From Allodiplogaster sudhausi (taxonomy: Eukaryota > Nematoda > Chromadorea > Rhabditida > Diplogasteridae): 64,000 bases of DNA. This document shows positions 39,180-49,279 of the stretch, piece after piece (within the stretch, counting starts at the first letter, position 1; each line of letters starts with the position of its first letter). Position numbers and translations under genes: made by a program. Location of the stretch: positions 731,001 to 795,000 of the forward strand of contig CALZFC010000017.1 in NCBI GenBank assembly GCA_945643635.1, given 5' to 3'. Below the pieces are notes generated by a model. That model was not told the origin of the DNA, searched no databases, and was given only the letters and a program-made list of their open reading frames with translations.

Positions 39180-39575
39180 CAGTGATGTGCACCAACAATG
39201 GCAGAAATGGGCGCGGCGTGACGCCGCGTGCCAATCAGACCGCATTGAATAAGTCGATGCAGAAGCAACCAAATATAAAGATCCGGATAGGTACAGAATC
39301 AGGATTTTCTGGCACATCGAGCACACAGACTTTTAAAATGTAATTTTACAACTTTTTTCAATAAAGTTATTAAGAAAATAATTACCGTATTTTGACAATC
39401 GTGAAGTTCACTATACACACGACAAAAAAACACACACGAAATATGACACATTCTGCATTTCGGTTTGCACGCCAAAGTTGCGTGTTTCCGCATGCTTCCT
39501 TACTCGTTGTGCATACTCTGATAATTTCACGTAGCGATTCAACTTTGAATGACGGATTATAGCTTATTCTGCCAT
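39180..39575. repeat. Left terminal inverted repeat
   Basis: Pairs with 45090-45486. The outer part (to about 39485) differs from its partner at few positions; the inner ~90 bases are clearly diverged, as if only the outer part had been homogenised or preserved. It contains a GC-rich palindrome, GCGCGGCGTGACGCCGCG, near its end. Confidence 0.88.
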
Positions 39576-40299
39576 AATGTGTCCTCGCTGCCACTTTTGG
39601 CTCTAAATGAACGGTTGATCGGTCCATGTTTCGAACTATATTTCATTGCGCCGAGAAATGTTTCGTATTTGTCGTGGCCATGATACTTGTTGTTGATTCA
39701 AGTGGAGTTATATTGCAGCAGACAGAAGTATTCGAACGACTTTACGACGAGAATGATCGACTGGCCTCGGAAGAGGGCGTTGGTCTAGCTTTCTTCCGGC
39801 CTGGTCAGCATTTTCTCAAACTTTTGTTCTGTTTGGAACTGACTAGTTGAATTACACGCTTCAACCTGATTGCTCCTTAGTTGTTTATTTTCTTTGCATC
39901 ATTCACAAAGATATTTCGCTCGTCCGAATAGTTAGTGAAACGGGGTTTGACTGGTTAGCTTGCGAAAGTCATGGCCAACAACTGCTCATTTTGTGTTTTA
40001 TTTGGAATTGAATGCTATTAATCTTGCGCAGTATATATAATCGGCATCTTTTTTCTAAACTTTTGGAACTATTAATTATGAGAAGGAGATGGAGAAACTT
40101 GTTATCTTATATCAGGATCGCAACTTCGAGTTCCTGCCCACATTTTCGCCTATCGCTGAAGCATGGAGAAGCGCAAACTGGCGTGCTCCATCGCTATATA
40201 GTTCTCGAGTTCTCAGCTGAACAGGTACACATGTTTCTTCGGTTTATCAGTATTCTTTCTAACATTATATGAGAACATGCTATATAGTCGCATCTTTCG

Positions 40300-40796
40300 C
40301 AGTAGTCTTCTCCTTGTATACTTTAAGTTCTTCCTTGCATTCGATATTTCGTACTAAATGACCATAATTCTTTGCATTATTCTAGCATTTTGGTTCACTC
40401 TTTCAAAATTAAAACTCAGTCCAATCACTTATATTTTCTCGCTGAAGATCAGGCGTTAAATGTACAGCAATTCTTTAACGGTCATGCTAAATCTACAGTT
40501 GGCACGCGGCGTCACGCCGCGCCCATTTCTGCCATTGTTGGTGCACATCACTGTACATATGTAAAATTGGCAGAAGGTGAAAAATAATCGAACGAACAGT
40601 AGTCTTCTCCTTGTATACTTTAAGTCCTTCCTTGCATTCGATATTTCGTACTAAATGACCATAATTCTTTGCATTATTCTAGCATTTTGGTTCACTCTTT
40701 CAAAATTAAAACTCAGTCCAATCACTTATATTTTCTCGCTGAAGATCAGGCGTTAAATGTACAGCAATTCTTTAACGGTCATGCTAAATCTACAGT
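40300..40796. repeat. 200-bp direct repeat enclosing a copied element end
   Basis: 40300-40499 and 40597-40796 are direct repeats that differ at about one base. The ~97 bases between them (40499-40593) duplicate 45432-45526, that is, the last ~55 bases of the large TIR element plus its TA and ~38 bases of host intron beyond it. Confidence 0.9.
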
Positions 40797-41580
40797 AAGA
40801 AGTGTCCTTTACTACAGTATGATTCAAACTAAACCATCGGTTCATTAAATTTCTGCAACTTTTTTCTTCTTAATTTTTTTCATATTAACTTAGAGATGGA
40901 AAACCCTTGTCTTTAATCAGGATCGCTCGAGTGCTCGAACCATCACATACGGGATGCGCAAGAATGCGGGGGAAGTCTCTGGTGTGCATAGAGAAGAGTC
41001 CCCTGCTCTGATTCCTGATTCTAAGGTGTGTATTGTGTTTTCATTTTTAAAGTTAAGTGAAATACTTAGAATGTTATTTTTACAGGTTAGAATAGTTTCC
41101 TTGTTGGAATTATTTTAGTACCTGCGGCCTATGGGCTAGATGGTTTTCTCTTATTTCTCTGGTTTTTTTTTATCTCGAATAAATCTTTCTGATTATGCAT
41201 TTTCCTTATTTTCCTGATTAGTTTGCATTCGTGTGAAGAAGGGGCTTTGCTGACAAACACTGTGTCGTGGACCAATTACTGTTGCCTGCGCGATGGGCCA
41301 TAGGGGTGTTTTCTTCTCTCTTTGCTCATGCTAGAATTTGTGATAATGAACAAGAGACATGTTGCAAGGGATTCTGTTACAGTAATCAATTTGTGTTTAC
41401 TTAACAAGTGGTTATGATAGAGTCTGCAGAGCCATACAGTATTTTAGCTTTGCGCGATTCTGCGAAACAGCATGACTTTCTTTTTGGGCTGTCAGTTTCA
41501 TTTAATCGAATGAAATAAAAAATTTTGCCTTAAAATAAGCATTTTTTTTCGAAACCTTAACTAACTTTTTTTGGTATAAG

Positions 41581-41729
41581 GAGAACGACGAGTTGCTCGT
41601 GGCTGGACTCGGTCGCAAGGGCCACGCGGCGTCGGAGATGTTCCCTTTGTCCGCTTCAAGATTGCCAAGGACGCCAACACGTCCCTCATCGCAATCTTCA
41701 AGGGCAAGAAGGAGAGACCGCGTTCGTAG
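41581..41729 (+). pseudogene. rps-23: Ribosomal protein S23 C-terminal exon fragment
   Basis: After an AAG acceptor the sequence reads [16 protein letters not shown]. Then, after a shift of frame at about 41627, it reads [19 protein letters not shown] and ends [12 protein letters not shown], which is the conserved C-terminus of eukaryotic uS12 (RPS23), a 40S decoding-centre protein. Two extra bases (GCGGC for GC) break the frame, so it cannot encode the normal end. It lies inside the 6.3-kb TIR element. The matching N-terminal part is 2.6 kb away on the other strand. Confidence 0.85.
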
Positions 41730-42139
41730 AGTCTCCCTCTTACTCTCTATCGCACCGTTTATTGTTATACCCTTATTATGAAACGAAATTTTTTAAATGT
41801 TGTCTCATCTAATTGCAAAAATTTTATGACTTGTGGTTTCTTGTACATTGAGAGAAGATAAAGAGACAATTTGTTGCTGGAAAGTTCGGAGGGGGGGCCT
41901 ATGGACGAAACTTTGAGCTGGAAAAAGGTTCGAGCTTTTCAATCAGTTGATGCTTTGCTGAATGTTTCTCAGGGCCTAGCGATAGGATATGATTGAGCTC
42001 CCTCCCCTCTTATTCAAATTGCTCCTTTGCTTCTCGTTTTTTTATGTTGAACTACCATCAATGGAGAGGTGTCGCGGTCGAGCGAAAATTATATTTAGCT
42101 GTGCATTAGGAGAGCTGTGCATCTCGGAGTAGCAAGTTG

Positions 42140-42260
42140 TGTGTGGTTTATTGGTTATAGTATCACTGAGTGGTGCAGTGGGCGTGGGTTCGGATCCCCT
42201 CCGCAGCTCGGCTTTTGCGTCGAAAGTAATCGCAATTCGGAATTGGAAATTCGAGCATGC
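42140..42260 (+). repeat. tRNA-derived SINE-like segment
   Basis: A-box-like TGAGTGGTGCAGTGG and B-box-like GGTTCGGATCC (42187-42197) are followed by GCTTTTGCGTCGAAAG. The same B box plus GCTTTTGCGTGAAAG arrangement recurs at 43146, and a weaker one at 49792. This suggests a small SINE family with a tRNA head and shared body. No full cloverleaf can be drawn. Confidence 0.5.
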
Positions 42261-42365
42261 AATGTGTTTGGCTAAAAGTATCGAGTCTTCTAACGACCCA
42301 GCGAACTGTGTCCCTCTTACAAGTAGCCAACGAGAGGCCGCGTTCCACATTCTTCACCTCAGATC

Positions 42366-42507
42366 GTGTCCTCCCCCCCCCCCCTTCCGTTTCTCTCTCT
42401 CTCTATCTCTCTATCTCTCTTCCGTTTCCCTCTCTCTCTTTCCCTCTCTCTCTCTTCCGTTTCCCTTTCTCTCTTTCCCTCTCTCTCTCCCGCTCTCTCT
42501 CTAGCTC

Positions 42508-42538
<31 letters not shown>

Positions 42539-42640
42539 CCTTTTTCGATTTGCACTTCATAGATTCTATGACGATATGTTGATTGCCGCCAGAGCATATT
42601 GACCGTGGGGGAAGGCTCGAACTGAATGCTATGACAGACG

Positions 42641-42688
<48 letters not shown>

Positions 42689-42689
42689 A

Positions 42690-42744
<55 letters not shown>

Positions 42745-42745
42745 C
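42366..42745. repeat. CT tract and GA tract in inverted arrangement
   Basis: A poly-C run, then ~170 bases of CT/TCCCTCTC repeat (42372-42540), ~95 unique bases, then ~100 bases of (GA)n (42641-42741). The two tracts are complementary, so they could fold into a large hairpin and give spurious open frames on both strands. Confidence 0.93.
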
Positions 42746-43084
42746 CAAGCAGATCCAGTAGCCATTAACTCTCGAGGGGGAAGAGTAGACCGATGATTAG
42801 TACAATGCTTTTCCTTGATGTTCATGATGTGATCGCACGCTTCAATGGCATAGCAGGTTGGCCTAGAAGCGGGGAAAAGAGGAGCACCGGCGGCCATACA
42901 TCCGACCTCTCTCACTTGAATTTGTGTCGCTCATTCTTGCCCTCGACTTCTCTCCTCGAAGATGCTGGATGAATGTCTTCTCGTGGCCTTCATACAATTA
43001 GTGATTGTGGTGAACGCTAGCTGGCTTTGAGGTGTTTCCAATAGCACTGAGCAAGCAGGTTCTCTGAGTACGTGTTCAGCATTA

Positions 43085-43200
43085 AGGCTAAGAGTGACAG
43101 TGTGGTGTGTAGGTTAGAGCCGCACTCTCCTGCGCAGGGGTCGAGGGTTCGATGCCCACTGGTCGCTGTTGCTTTTGCGTGAAAGATTTCACAATTGGAA
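43085..43200 (+). repeat. tRNA-derived SINE-like segment
   Basis: GGTTAGAGCCGCACTC, then GGTTCGATGCC at 43146-43156 as B box, followed by GCTTTTGCGTGAAAGATTTCAC. It resembles the segment at 42140-42260 in both the box and the downstream body. Confidence 0.5.
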
Positions 43201-43594
43201 AGTCTTTCGATGGCATTTACCATGTCGCGCCCCTTATTGTTAATTCCTTCGCCTGCTTCCTCCGCTCCGCCTCTCTTCCAAGTCTTAATTCTGTTCCTCT
43301 TCCCAGTCTTCCAGCTTCATGTTCAGTAGATCTCTGCTCTCTCTCTATTTTGTATTGTCTCCCTATCGTGCTTTGTTTTGTTCTCCTATCATCATTTGTT
43401 TCCATGTCCTGCCTTGTCTCTATCTTGCTTTTTCCTTCACCTCTGTCCTTTTCAGTCTATTCAACACCGTTCGTCTACCTATTAATCTGGAAGCTTTATC
43501 AAATCACTTAAGAAGCAAACATTAAAAAAAACACGGAAACACCATGTACCACATTCATACAATCATCCGTCATTGACAGCGAGAGGAGAAAGAG

Positions 43595-43642
<48 letters not shown>
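43595..43642. repeat. (GA)n microsatellite
   Basis: Nearly pure GA run inside the 6.3-kb TIR element. Confidence 0.95.
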
Positions 43643-43644
<2 letters not shown>

Positions 43645-44295
43645 AGGGTGGGAAAGAGGGGGGAGAGGAAGGTCAGGAGGACTCTTCTCGAGCGCAAAGA
43701 AACTTATATATCGCTTGAATATATACCGTAATCCAATCTACCGCACTGTCCAGCATACAGTAATCCGGCAAAAATGGAAAACATTTTCGATGTGTTTTTT
43801 ATGGAATTTTAGTTTAAAAAGTGACGACTGACAAGCTGTTTGCAAGGTCAAATTGTTTGGCCGCGGAGCTCTGTTGCGTTGCTTCAACGCAACTTCGAGG
43901 CATGCATCGTTTTCGCAGTAGCACGGATATCTGAACACGATGGCAAGAAGTTAAAAGTCACTCATCAGTCGGCTGTCATCATTTAACCATGAAAATATAT
44001 CCTGAACTTCATAATTGTCGTTGGAAACAAATCTACTCTCACAGCAATCCCACACAAATTTTTCGGAATTTTCTTTTTTGCTGAAATCCACTTCCAGTGG
44101 CGTTATTTAATGCGTGAAAAAAGAATACAAGATTCATTTGTCATTCTGAGTTAATTCTTTCGTAAGCTAGGTGTTAAATGTTAGAGCAAAATGAGCAACA
44201 ATCATCGGATGAATTTTGCTAAAAGGGCAAAAGAACCCCCCAACAAAAGCTTGTCTTAAGGAAAATGCATTAAAAAACTAGGCGAATAGCATGAA

Positions 44296-44451
44296 CACCT
44301 TCTCGAGGACGATTCTCTTGGTGTGCGACGCGCCTCCGAAGGGATTGGCCTTCCAGCGCGCGCCGAGATGCGCCTTCTTGTCGTTCCATCGCTGTTCACG
44401 ACGATGTATCTTTACCTTGCTCGCAGTACGGATTCCCATCGGCTTACCCGT
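44296..44451 (-). pseudogene. rps-23: Ribosomal protein S23 N-terminal fragment
   Basis: Read on the minus strand from 44451: [19 protein letters not shown] then [33 protein letters not shown]. This is the conserved N-terminal third of RPS23 (GKPxGxRTAx[24 protein letters not shown]). The start codon is ACG instead of ATG, a two-residue gap follows NDK, and the sequence runs out of homology after LEKV. It lies in the same element as the C-terminal fragment at 41581-41729 but on the opposite strand, with the middle of the protein not found. This is a decayed captured fragment, not a gene. Confidence 0.85.
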
Positions 44452-45089
44452 GGCTCAAGTCTGCGAAATACCCTGATTAGTCATTATAGATCGACCACCA
44501 ACAACAAATTCAACAAGAACAGCAATGCAAATGCCTATAAACAAGCTACGCATCACGAGAAAAAAAGGCCGTTGGAATGTACTTTAAGATAAATATTCTA
44601 TTTTCGAGTCAACAAAGCTTGCAATTTGTGCATATACATCATTCAACTCGAAAGCTAACCCAAGTAATAAAAAAATAAAATAGGCGATTGTTAGGCATGA
44701 CTTTTGCGAGGAAAGCAAACCACAAACCCGCTGTATTAACTATTCGGATGCACGTTTTATGATAGCTGTTGAGAAAACAAAAAAAATAAGAAGCAATTAG
44801 GCTATAATCTTCAGCATCAACAGATATCAGGTCTTGAAACAGAACAAATGCAGAAAAAAGCTGACCATGCCTGACCTAAGCAAGCCCGCGCCCTATTCCG
44901 ATGGCCTGGCGGTCAATTTTCAGTAAAATCGATCGAAAATCGCACGCACCTTCTGTATTCTGCAAGATACCGCCTCTTCAATCAACAAGAAGAATCAAGG
45001 CCAACACGTATGCGAAATATATCAAGGTACACTGTTACATTTACCGATATCTCGGTTGTTTTTGAACAAGAAGTGTCAACGACGACATA

Positions 45090-45486
45090 GGAATGCAGAA
45101 TAAGCTATAATTCGCCCTCCAAAGTTGATCTTCACCGTGAAACGAACAAAGTACGCTCAAAAAGTAAGGAAGGCGGAGAAAATACGCAAGTTTGGCGTGC
45201 AAACCGAAATGCAGAATGTGTCATATTTCGTGTGTGTTTTTTGTCGTGTGTATAGTGAACTTCACGATAGTCAAAATACGGTAATTATTTTCTTAATAAC
45301 TTTATTGAAAAGAGTTGTAAAATTACATTTTAAATGTCAGTGTGCTCGATGTGCCAGAAAATCCTGATTCTGTACCTATCCGGATCTTTATATTTGGTTG
45401 CTTCTGCATCGACTTATTCAATGCGGTCTGATTGGCACGCGGCGTCACGCCGCGCCCATTTCTGCCATTGTTGGTGCACATCACTG
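45090..45486. repeat. Right terminal inverted repeat
   Basis: Complement of 39180-39575. Beyond its end, TA and then ~60 bases of receptor intron lead to exon 9 at 45552. Confidence 0.88.
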
Positions 45487-45849
45487 TACATATGTAAAAT
45501 TGGCAGAAGGTGAAAAATAATCGAACAATCGAAAATCTATCGATATTAAAGGTGAACATTCCGCCCGGGCCCATCAACATGCTCTTCCAAATGTTCCCCG
45601 CCTTTGACGGACTCGTCGTCGTCATTGTTGTGAAAGATTACAGGTTGGAATTTTAAAAAAATGCTTGTCTGCAAAAGACCTGTAAAGACTTGTTGTTTTA
45701 AGAGAGCCTCACTGTAAGGATCAAGCAGCCCTCCATGGGGGCCTGCCCCGGGGTAAAAATTTTTGACTTGGCTATCCAAAATTTAATCAGGGGTACCTAT
45801 GTGCACTACGAAGAAAATTAGAAGGTCAATTTTGTTATAAAATTTTTTC

Positions 45850-47115
45850 CTTGTCTGGGCATGCAAATGTATGGAAAAAGTTGAAGTCTCCATAACTTTC
45901 TTTAATATCAATATTTTTCAATTTTCTTTTTTTAACGGAATCAACGTTGGATTCTGAACAAAATCAGCCCAGATGTCTTTCAGTCAACTATTTATTTCAC
46001 ATCGAAAAATTACTTTTAATATTTGAATTTGACGGTTAAGTACCTTATACTCATTTGTGTGTGGGTATTATATCTCAAAATGTAGAGCATTAAAAACTGT
46101 ATAACATATATTCTTTTCGCTTTGTGTGTACTACGCTTAAGGGATGGAAAATAATCTCAAATATGGGTACCTCGGATATGTAGGATTCAAAGAAGTTAAA
46201 TTCTTGTTGTAACATAAAATGAACCATTTCATTCGATTCAGCACGTGCTTCTTTTCAAAAAAGCTCCATATCAAAATTTCATAAAATTATCATCTTCCAT
46301 GAAAAAAAAACGCATTTTTCGATTTTTCAGCCGATGTTTTCAGTGAGAACAGAATGCGGATAGTACTATTCAGTACGCGACAAAATTCTCTACAACATAC
46401 ATCCATTACATCTGGATAGGGCGTCTCTACCAATGACAGTATCGATTTTCCTAAGGCGGTCGCGTCAAAACTAACAGATCCGCATTTTCCAACTTTTCGT
46501 GCAATCTTAATGTTTCTTACTCATCCAATGCATCATTCTGCTCCACGAAGCACACAAAGGTCAGAACCGATGTTTGTTTTACAGATGTCCCGTGGTAAAA
46601 GCCCGCAAAAGGGTTTGACTTTTTCTGGAAAATACCAAAACCAATCTTAAAGGTTGACCTATCAGCAGATAGCTATTTTTGCGCTCTATCGAAATAAATA
46701 TATCCGCCAAACAGTGTAAATTGACGGTAAGGTCAAATAAGTGACCAAAATATTCGAACCCAAAAAAGCAGATCAAAAAAGCTATTCATCATAAAGTGAT
46801 ATATGGGAAAATTGTTCGTCTGAGTGAAAGCTATAGAATGCCATATAACATGTGGGGATAAGTTCAATCCGCGAGCAATAACAGCCGCGGTAATGTATCA
46901 CCAACAAATTTACTTTTCAAAGGACTTCAGGCACGTTTTCGGTACTCCAGCCGAATAGATAATAGTGACTGATAAAGAATGATTTTGTTCAGAATCCAAC
47001 GTTGATTCCGGTAAAAAAAGAAAATTGAAAAATATTGAGTTTGATGGGAGATACATCAATTCAGAAATTATCCATACTTTTACCTGTTCACGGAAAAATA
47101 TTTTTTGAAAAATTT
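45850..47115. repeat. Foldback element in intron 9
   Basis: 45885-45975 and 46980-47045 are near-perfect complements, sharing TTTTTCAATTTTC and CAACGTTGGATTCTGAAC. Weaker pairing extends outward to about 45850 and 47115. The intact paralog has only 171 bases in this intron, so the extra ~1.4 kb arrived by insertion. Exact ends and target duplication are unclear. Confidence 0.6.
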
Positions 47116-48090
47116 TTTTTGCCATTTAATATTGTTACTGGGGCCCAGCGTCATGCCCGAATATGTTTTCACATTCGAAATCCAACGTCTGGATCTGGGG
47201 ACAATCTCCGTGGATGCATGCATAATTTAAAGAATAAAAATTCATTGACAACAAAAATGAGGAATGAATAAGGAACGTCGTGCTCGGCTGGACACGTTGC
47301 TGCCTGAAGGGATCGAACGAGGTTACGGTAATCGCGACAAGCGCCTTCGAGACCACCGTTGTCGCCGAAGGGAGCACGCGGACCCGCTCGACAGACCAAA
47401 AATGGGAGCAACGGCAGAAACACACCAAAAATCTCCAGCACACCAAAATATATGCACCCGGATAGCGATTGGCATACTTGTTTAGACTTGATGTCACACT
47501 ACGTCCTAGTTTGTATGCTGCATCTTAAGCCTTGTAAATGTTCTTAATGTTGCAAAGGACTGCTGTCATATCATCAGAAAAAACATAGTATCATCGAGCA
47601 AAAGGTCACAATTCTTTAAGAGTAAATCCTGCATTTCATAAACCTTTTGCCCTTTTGCTCGGCTATTTGTTTTTCCTGTTATATGACAGCGTTTGCCTCG
47701 CAATCTTTCCATTCTATCAATTCATTGGTTTAGTGCATATATTACAGCACATCATTTTATTTGTCTTAGTTTGGGAAGTAGCGATAAAGACGGCTTTGTA
47801 TTTTACAACACATCACTTTATTTGTGTTAGTTTGGGAAGTAGCGATAAATAAGAAGTTGCTGCGAAGGCAAATGCATATATGTAATGGCATAATCCATTC
47901 TGAGTGAACGATTGGGCTCTTGAAAGACACTTGTGCCGGGGGCAGAAGTCCATTCTTTCTGAAACATAGTTTTATCGGATTTCACGGCTGTGCAGCCTTT
48001 TTAACATGATTACTCAAAAACGATCATTGTGGAGTGGAAAAATTTCAAGTGCATACTTATGTACATACTAAATAAAGGAATATGAATAAG

Positions 48091-48225
48091 GAACGTCGTG
48101 CTCGGCTGGACGCGTTGTTCCTGAAAGGACCGAACGAGGTTACGATAATGGCGACGAGCGTCTTCGAGCAGACGACCGTTGTCGGCGAAGTCACCACGCG
48201 GACGCGCTCGAGTGACCAGAAATGA
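48091..48225 (+). pseudogene. Isolated last exon of STR/SRD-like receptor
   Basis: Corresponds to exon 10 (31989-32124) of the intact receptor. One base is missing in CGTTG(C)TTCCTG, which shifts the frame, and there is a G-to-V change (GGCGAAGTCACC). The AATAAG acceptor and TGA remain. No other exons of this copy precede it, so it is a fragment carried by the duplication. Confidence 0.9.
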
Positions 48226-48380
48226 GAACGAAAGAACCCTAACGCACCAAACATTTGTATATGCCTTGATAGCCAACGGTTGTAAGTACTAGTTTAGAAT
48301 TGATCTCACAATATTCTTCCTTCTTAATATGTATGTTCATGTGTACATATATACATACATACGTATATTGCCGCTTTTAA

Positions 48381-48875
48381 AGAAGGGCGATCACCGAAAA
48401 TACAGTAATGTGCGTTCAAACGTACAAATATATCGAACGGAAGTCCGTTTAATTACTCAAAAATGTACGGTAGACTAGGAATGTGCGTGTGTTTTTTGAA
48501 GCGGGTTGTTATTGCTGTTATACCTATTTGATAATGTTTTGCCTAACAAGAATTTATAAAAACATTTTCTAAAACAAATGAACCAAGAGGTGATAAAGTA
48601 TTCACCATAACAATTTCTTCAAATCCTTGTAATTTTATTTTCCCGCGATGGGTACGTGGCCGTGAAGTTGGGATTCTACCGATGAGTTCTGCTTTTTCCC
48701 TGGCACACCAATCACAAATTCATTCAAAATTTGCATTTTAAAGTTCATTATACTTGAATCTGGAACTTTCTTGTACATTTTCATATACATATTCTTTTTC
48801 TGCATGCCCCAGACTATTCGAAAATAACAAAGATGGTTCATTTATCGTCAATGACTTTTCGGTGATCGCCCTCCT
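48381..48875. mobile_element. 495-bp TTAA-type MITE (duplicate)
   Basis: Same element as 32276-32765, copied with its flanks, and carrying TTAA at 48377-48380 and 48876-48879. It differs by a few substitutions and a small CTGGCACACCAA-type difference in the middle. Confidence 0.88.
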
Positions 48876-49279
48876 TTAATGTATAACATAGTATGTCACA
48901 TCTTGATGTATGTTTATTTATTTTTTACGCTTATACACATTTAGATTTCTATCGTACCCTTACCATATAATACAATAAAAATATTTTATATGTATGTATG
49001 TATCTTCTCTCATTAGCAGACATATATTTATCGCTCTCTCCTGAGTTATCACAATTAAAATGATATGCCGAAGTAAACTAATGGAAAGAAAAAGTCGAAA
49101 TATAAGTCAGATATCGAGGCCGCGAAGCGGCCTCGCAACCAGCCGGTGAAGCGAGCACGAAGCATACGCGAACCGTCTGTTAAATAATAAAGCTGAGAAG
49201 AGGCGGGCAACCACCTGCATACAGTTGCCGTCTTTCGCTCTAATGGTTAGAGGTAGTATCCGATGAAAGGAAAAAAAGG

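Larger units (their letters stand above)
39180..45486. mobile_element. 6.3-kb TIR element, TA target duplication
   Basis: Ends are CAGTGATGTGCACCAACAAT and its complement, flanked by TA on both sides (39178-39179, 45487-45488). The outer ~310 bp of the inverted repeats are nearly identical; similarity extends, more diverged, to about 39575 and 45090 (~400 bp). CAGTG termini with a TA duplication suggest the Tc1/mariner-like superfamily, but no DDE transposase was recognised. The interior holds ribosomal protein S23 fragments, CT and GA microsatellites, two tRNA-like B boxes and an internal copy of the element's own right junction. It lies in intron 8 of the receptor pseudogene. Confidence 0.88.
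37018..47465 (+). pseudogene. Broken STR/SRD-like receptor, split by 6.3-kb element
   Basis: All ten exons of the receptor plan are present: 37018-37075, 37144-37286, 37379-37437, 37683-37761, 37965-38163, 38535-38648, 38773-38846, 39086-39157, 45552-45643 and 47273-47465. Family landmarks persist (GKYKYYIIAFAAHDVFF, PQWRRYVE, QLFLALILQ, FPAFDGLVVVIVVKDYR). Lesions: exon 4 has a 10-nt deletion after TTCATGTA, making an in-frame TAG; exon 7 has lost the base next to its acceptor (CACAAG-TGCGCC where the paralog has ATAG-GTGCGCC); exon 6 has W to R; the usual final TGA is TGG, extending the frame to a TAG at 47463. Intron 8 holds a 6307-bp TIR element, and intron 9 a ~1.4-kb foldback. The exon-4 lesion alone removes everything after TM3, so this is a pseudogene unless assembly error is involved. 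Confidence 0.85.
48004..48984. repeat. Copy of 3' end of the receptor at 29520-32124
   Basis: Matches 31901-32879 almost base for base, including intron 9, exon 10, the downstream flank and the 490-bp MITE. At 48984/48985 it jumps to sequence that in copy 1 lies at about 25455, upstream of the receptor. This end-to-start junction is what a tandem duplication leaves. Confidence 0.9.

Noticed and set aside
39626..39850. Possible transposase or cargo exon starting MFRTIFHCAEKCFVFVVAM inside the 6.3-kb element
   Set aside because: It has a signal-like hydrophobic start but no DDE, RNase H or helicase motif, and no partner exons could be joined with confidence.
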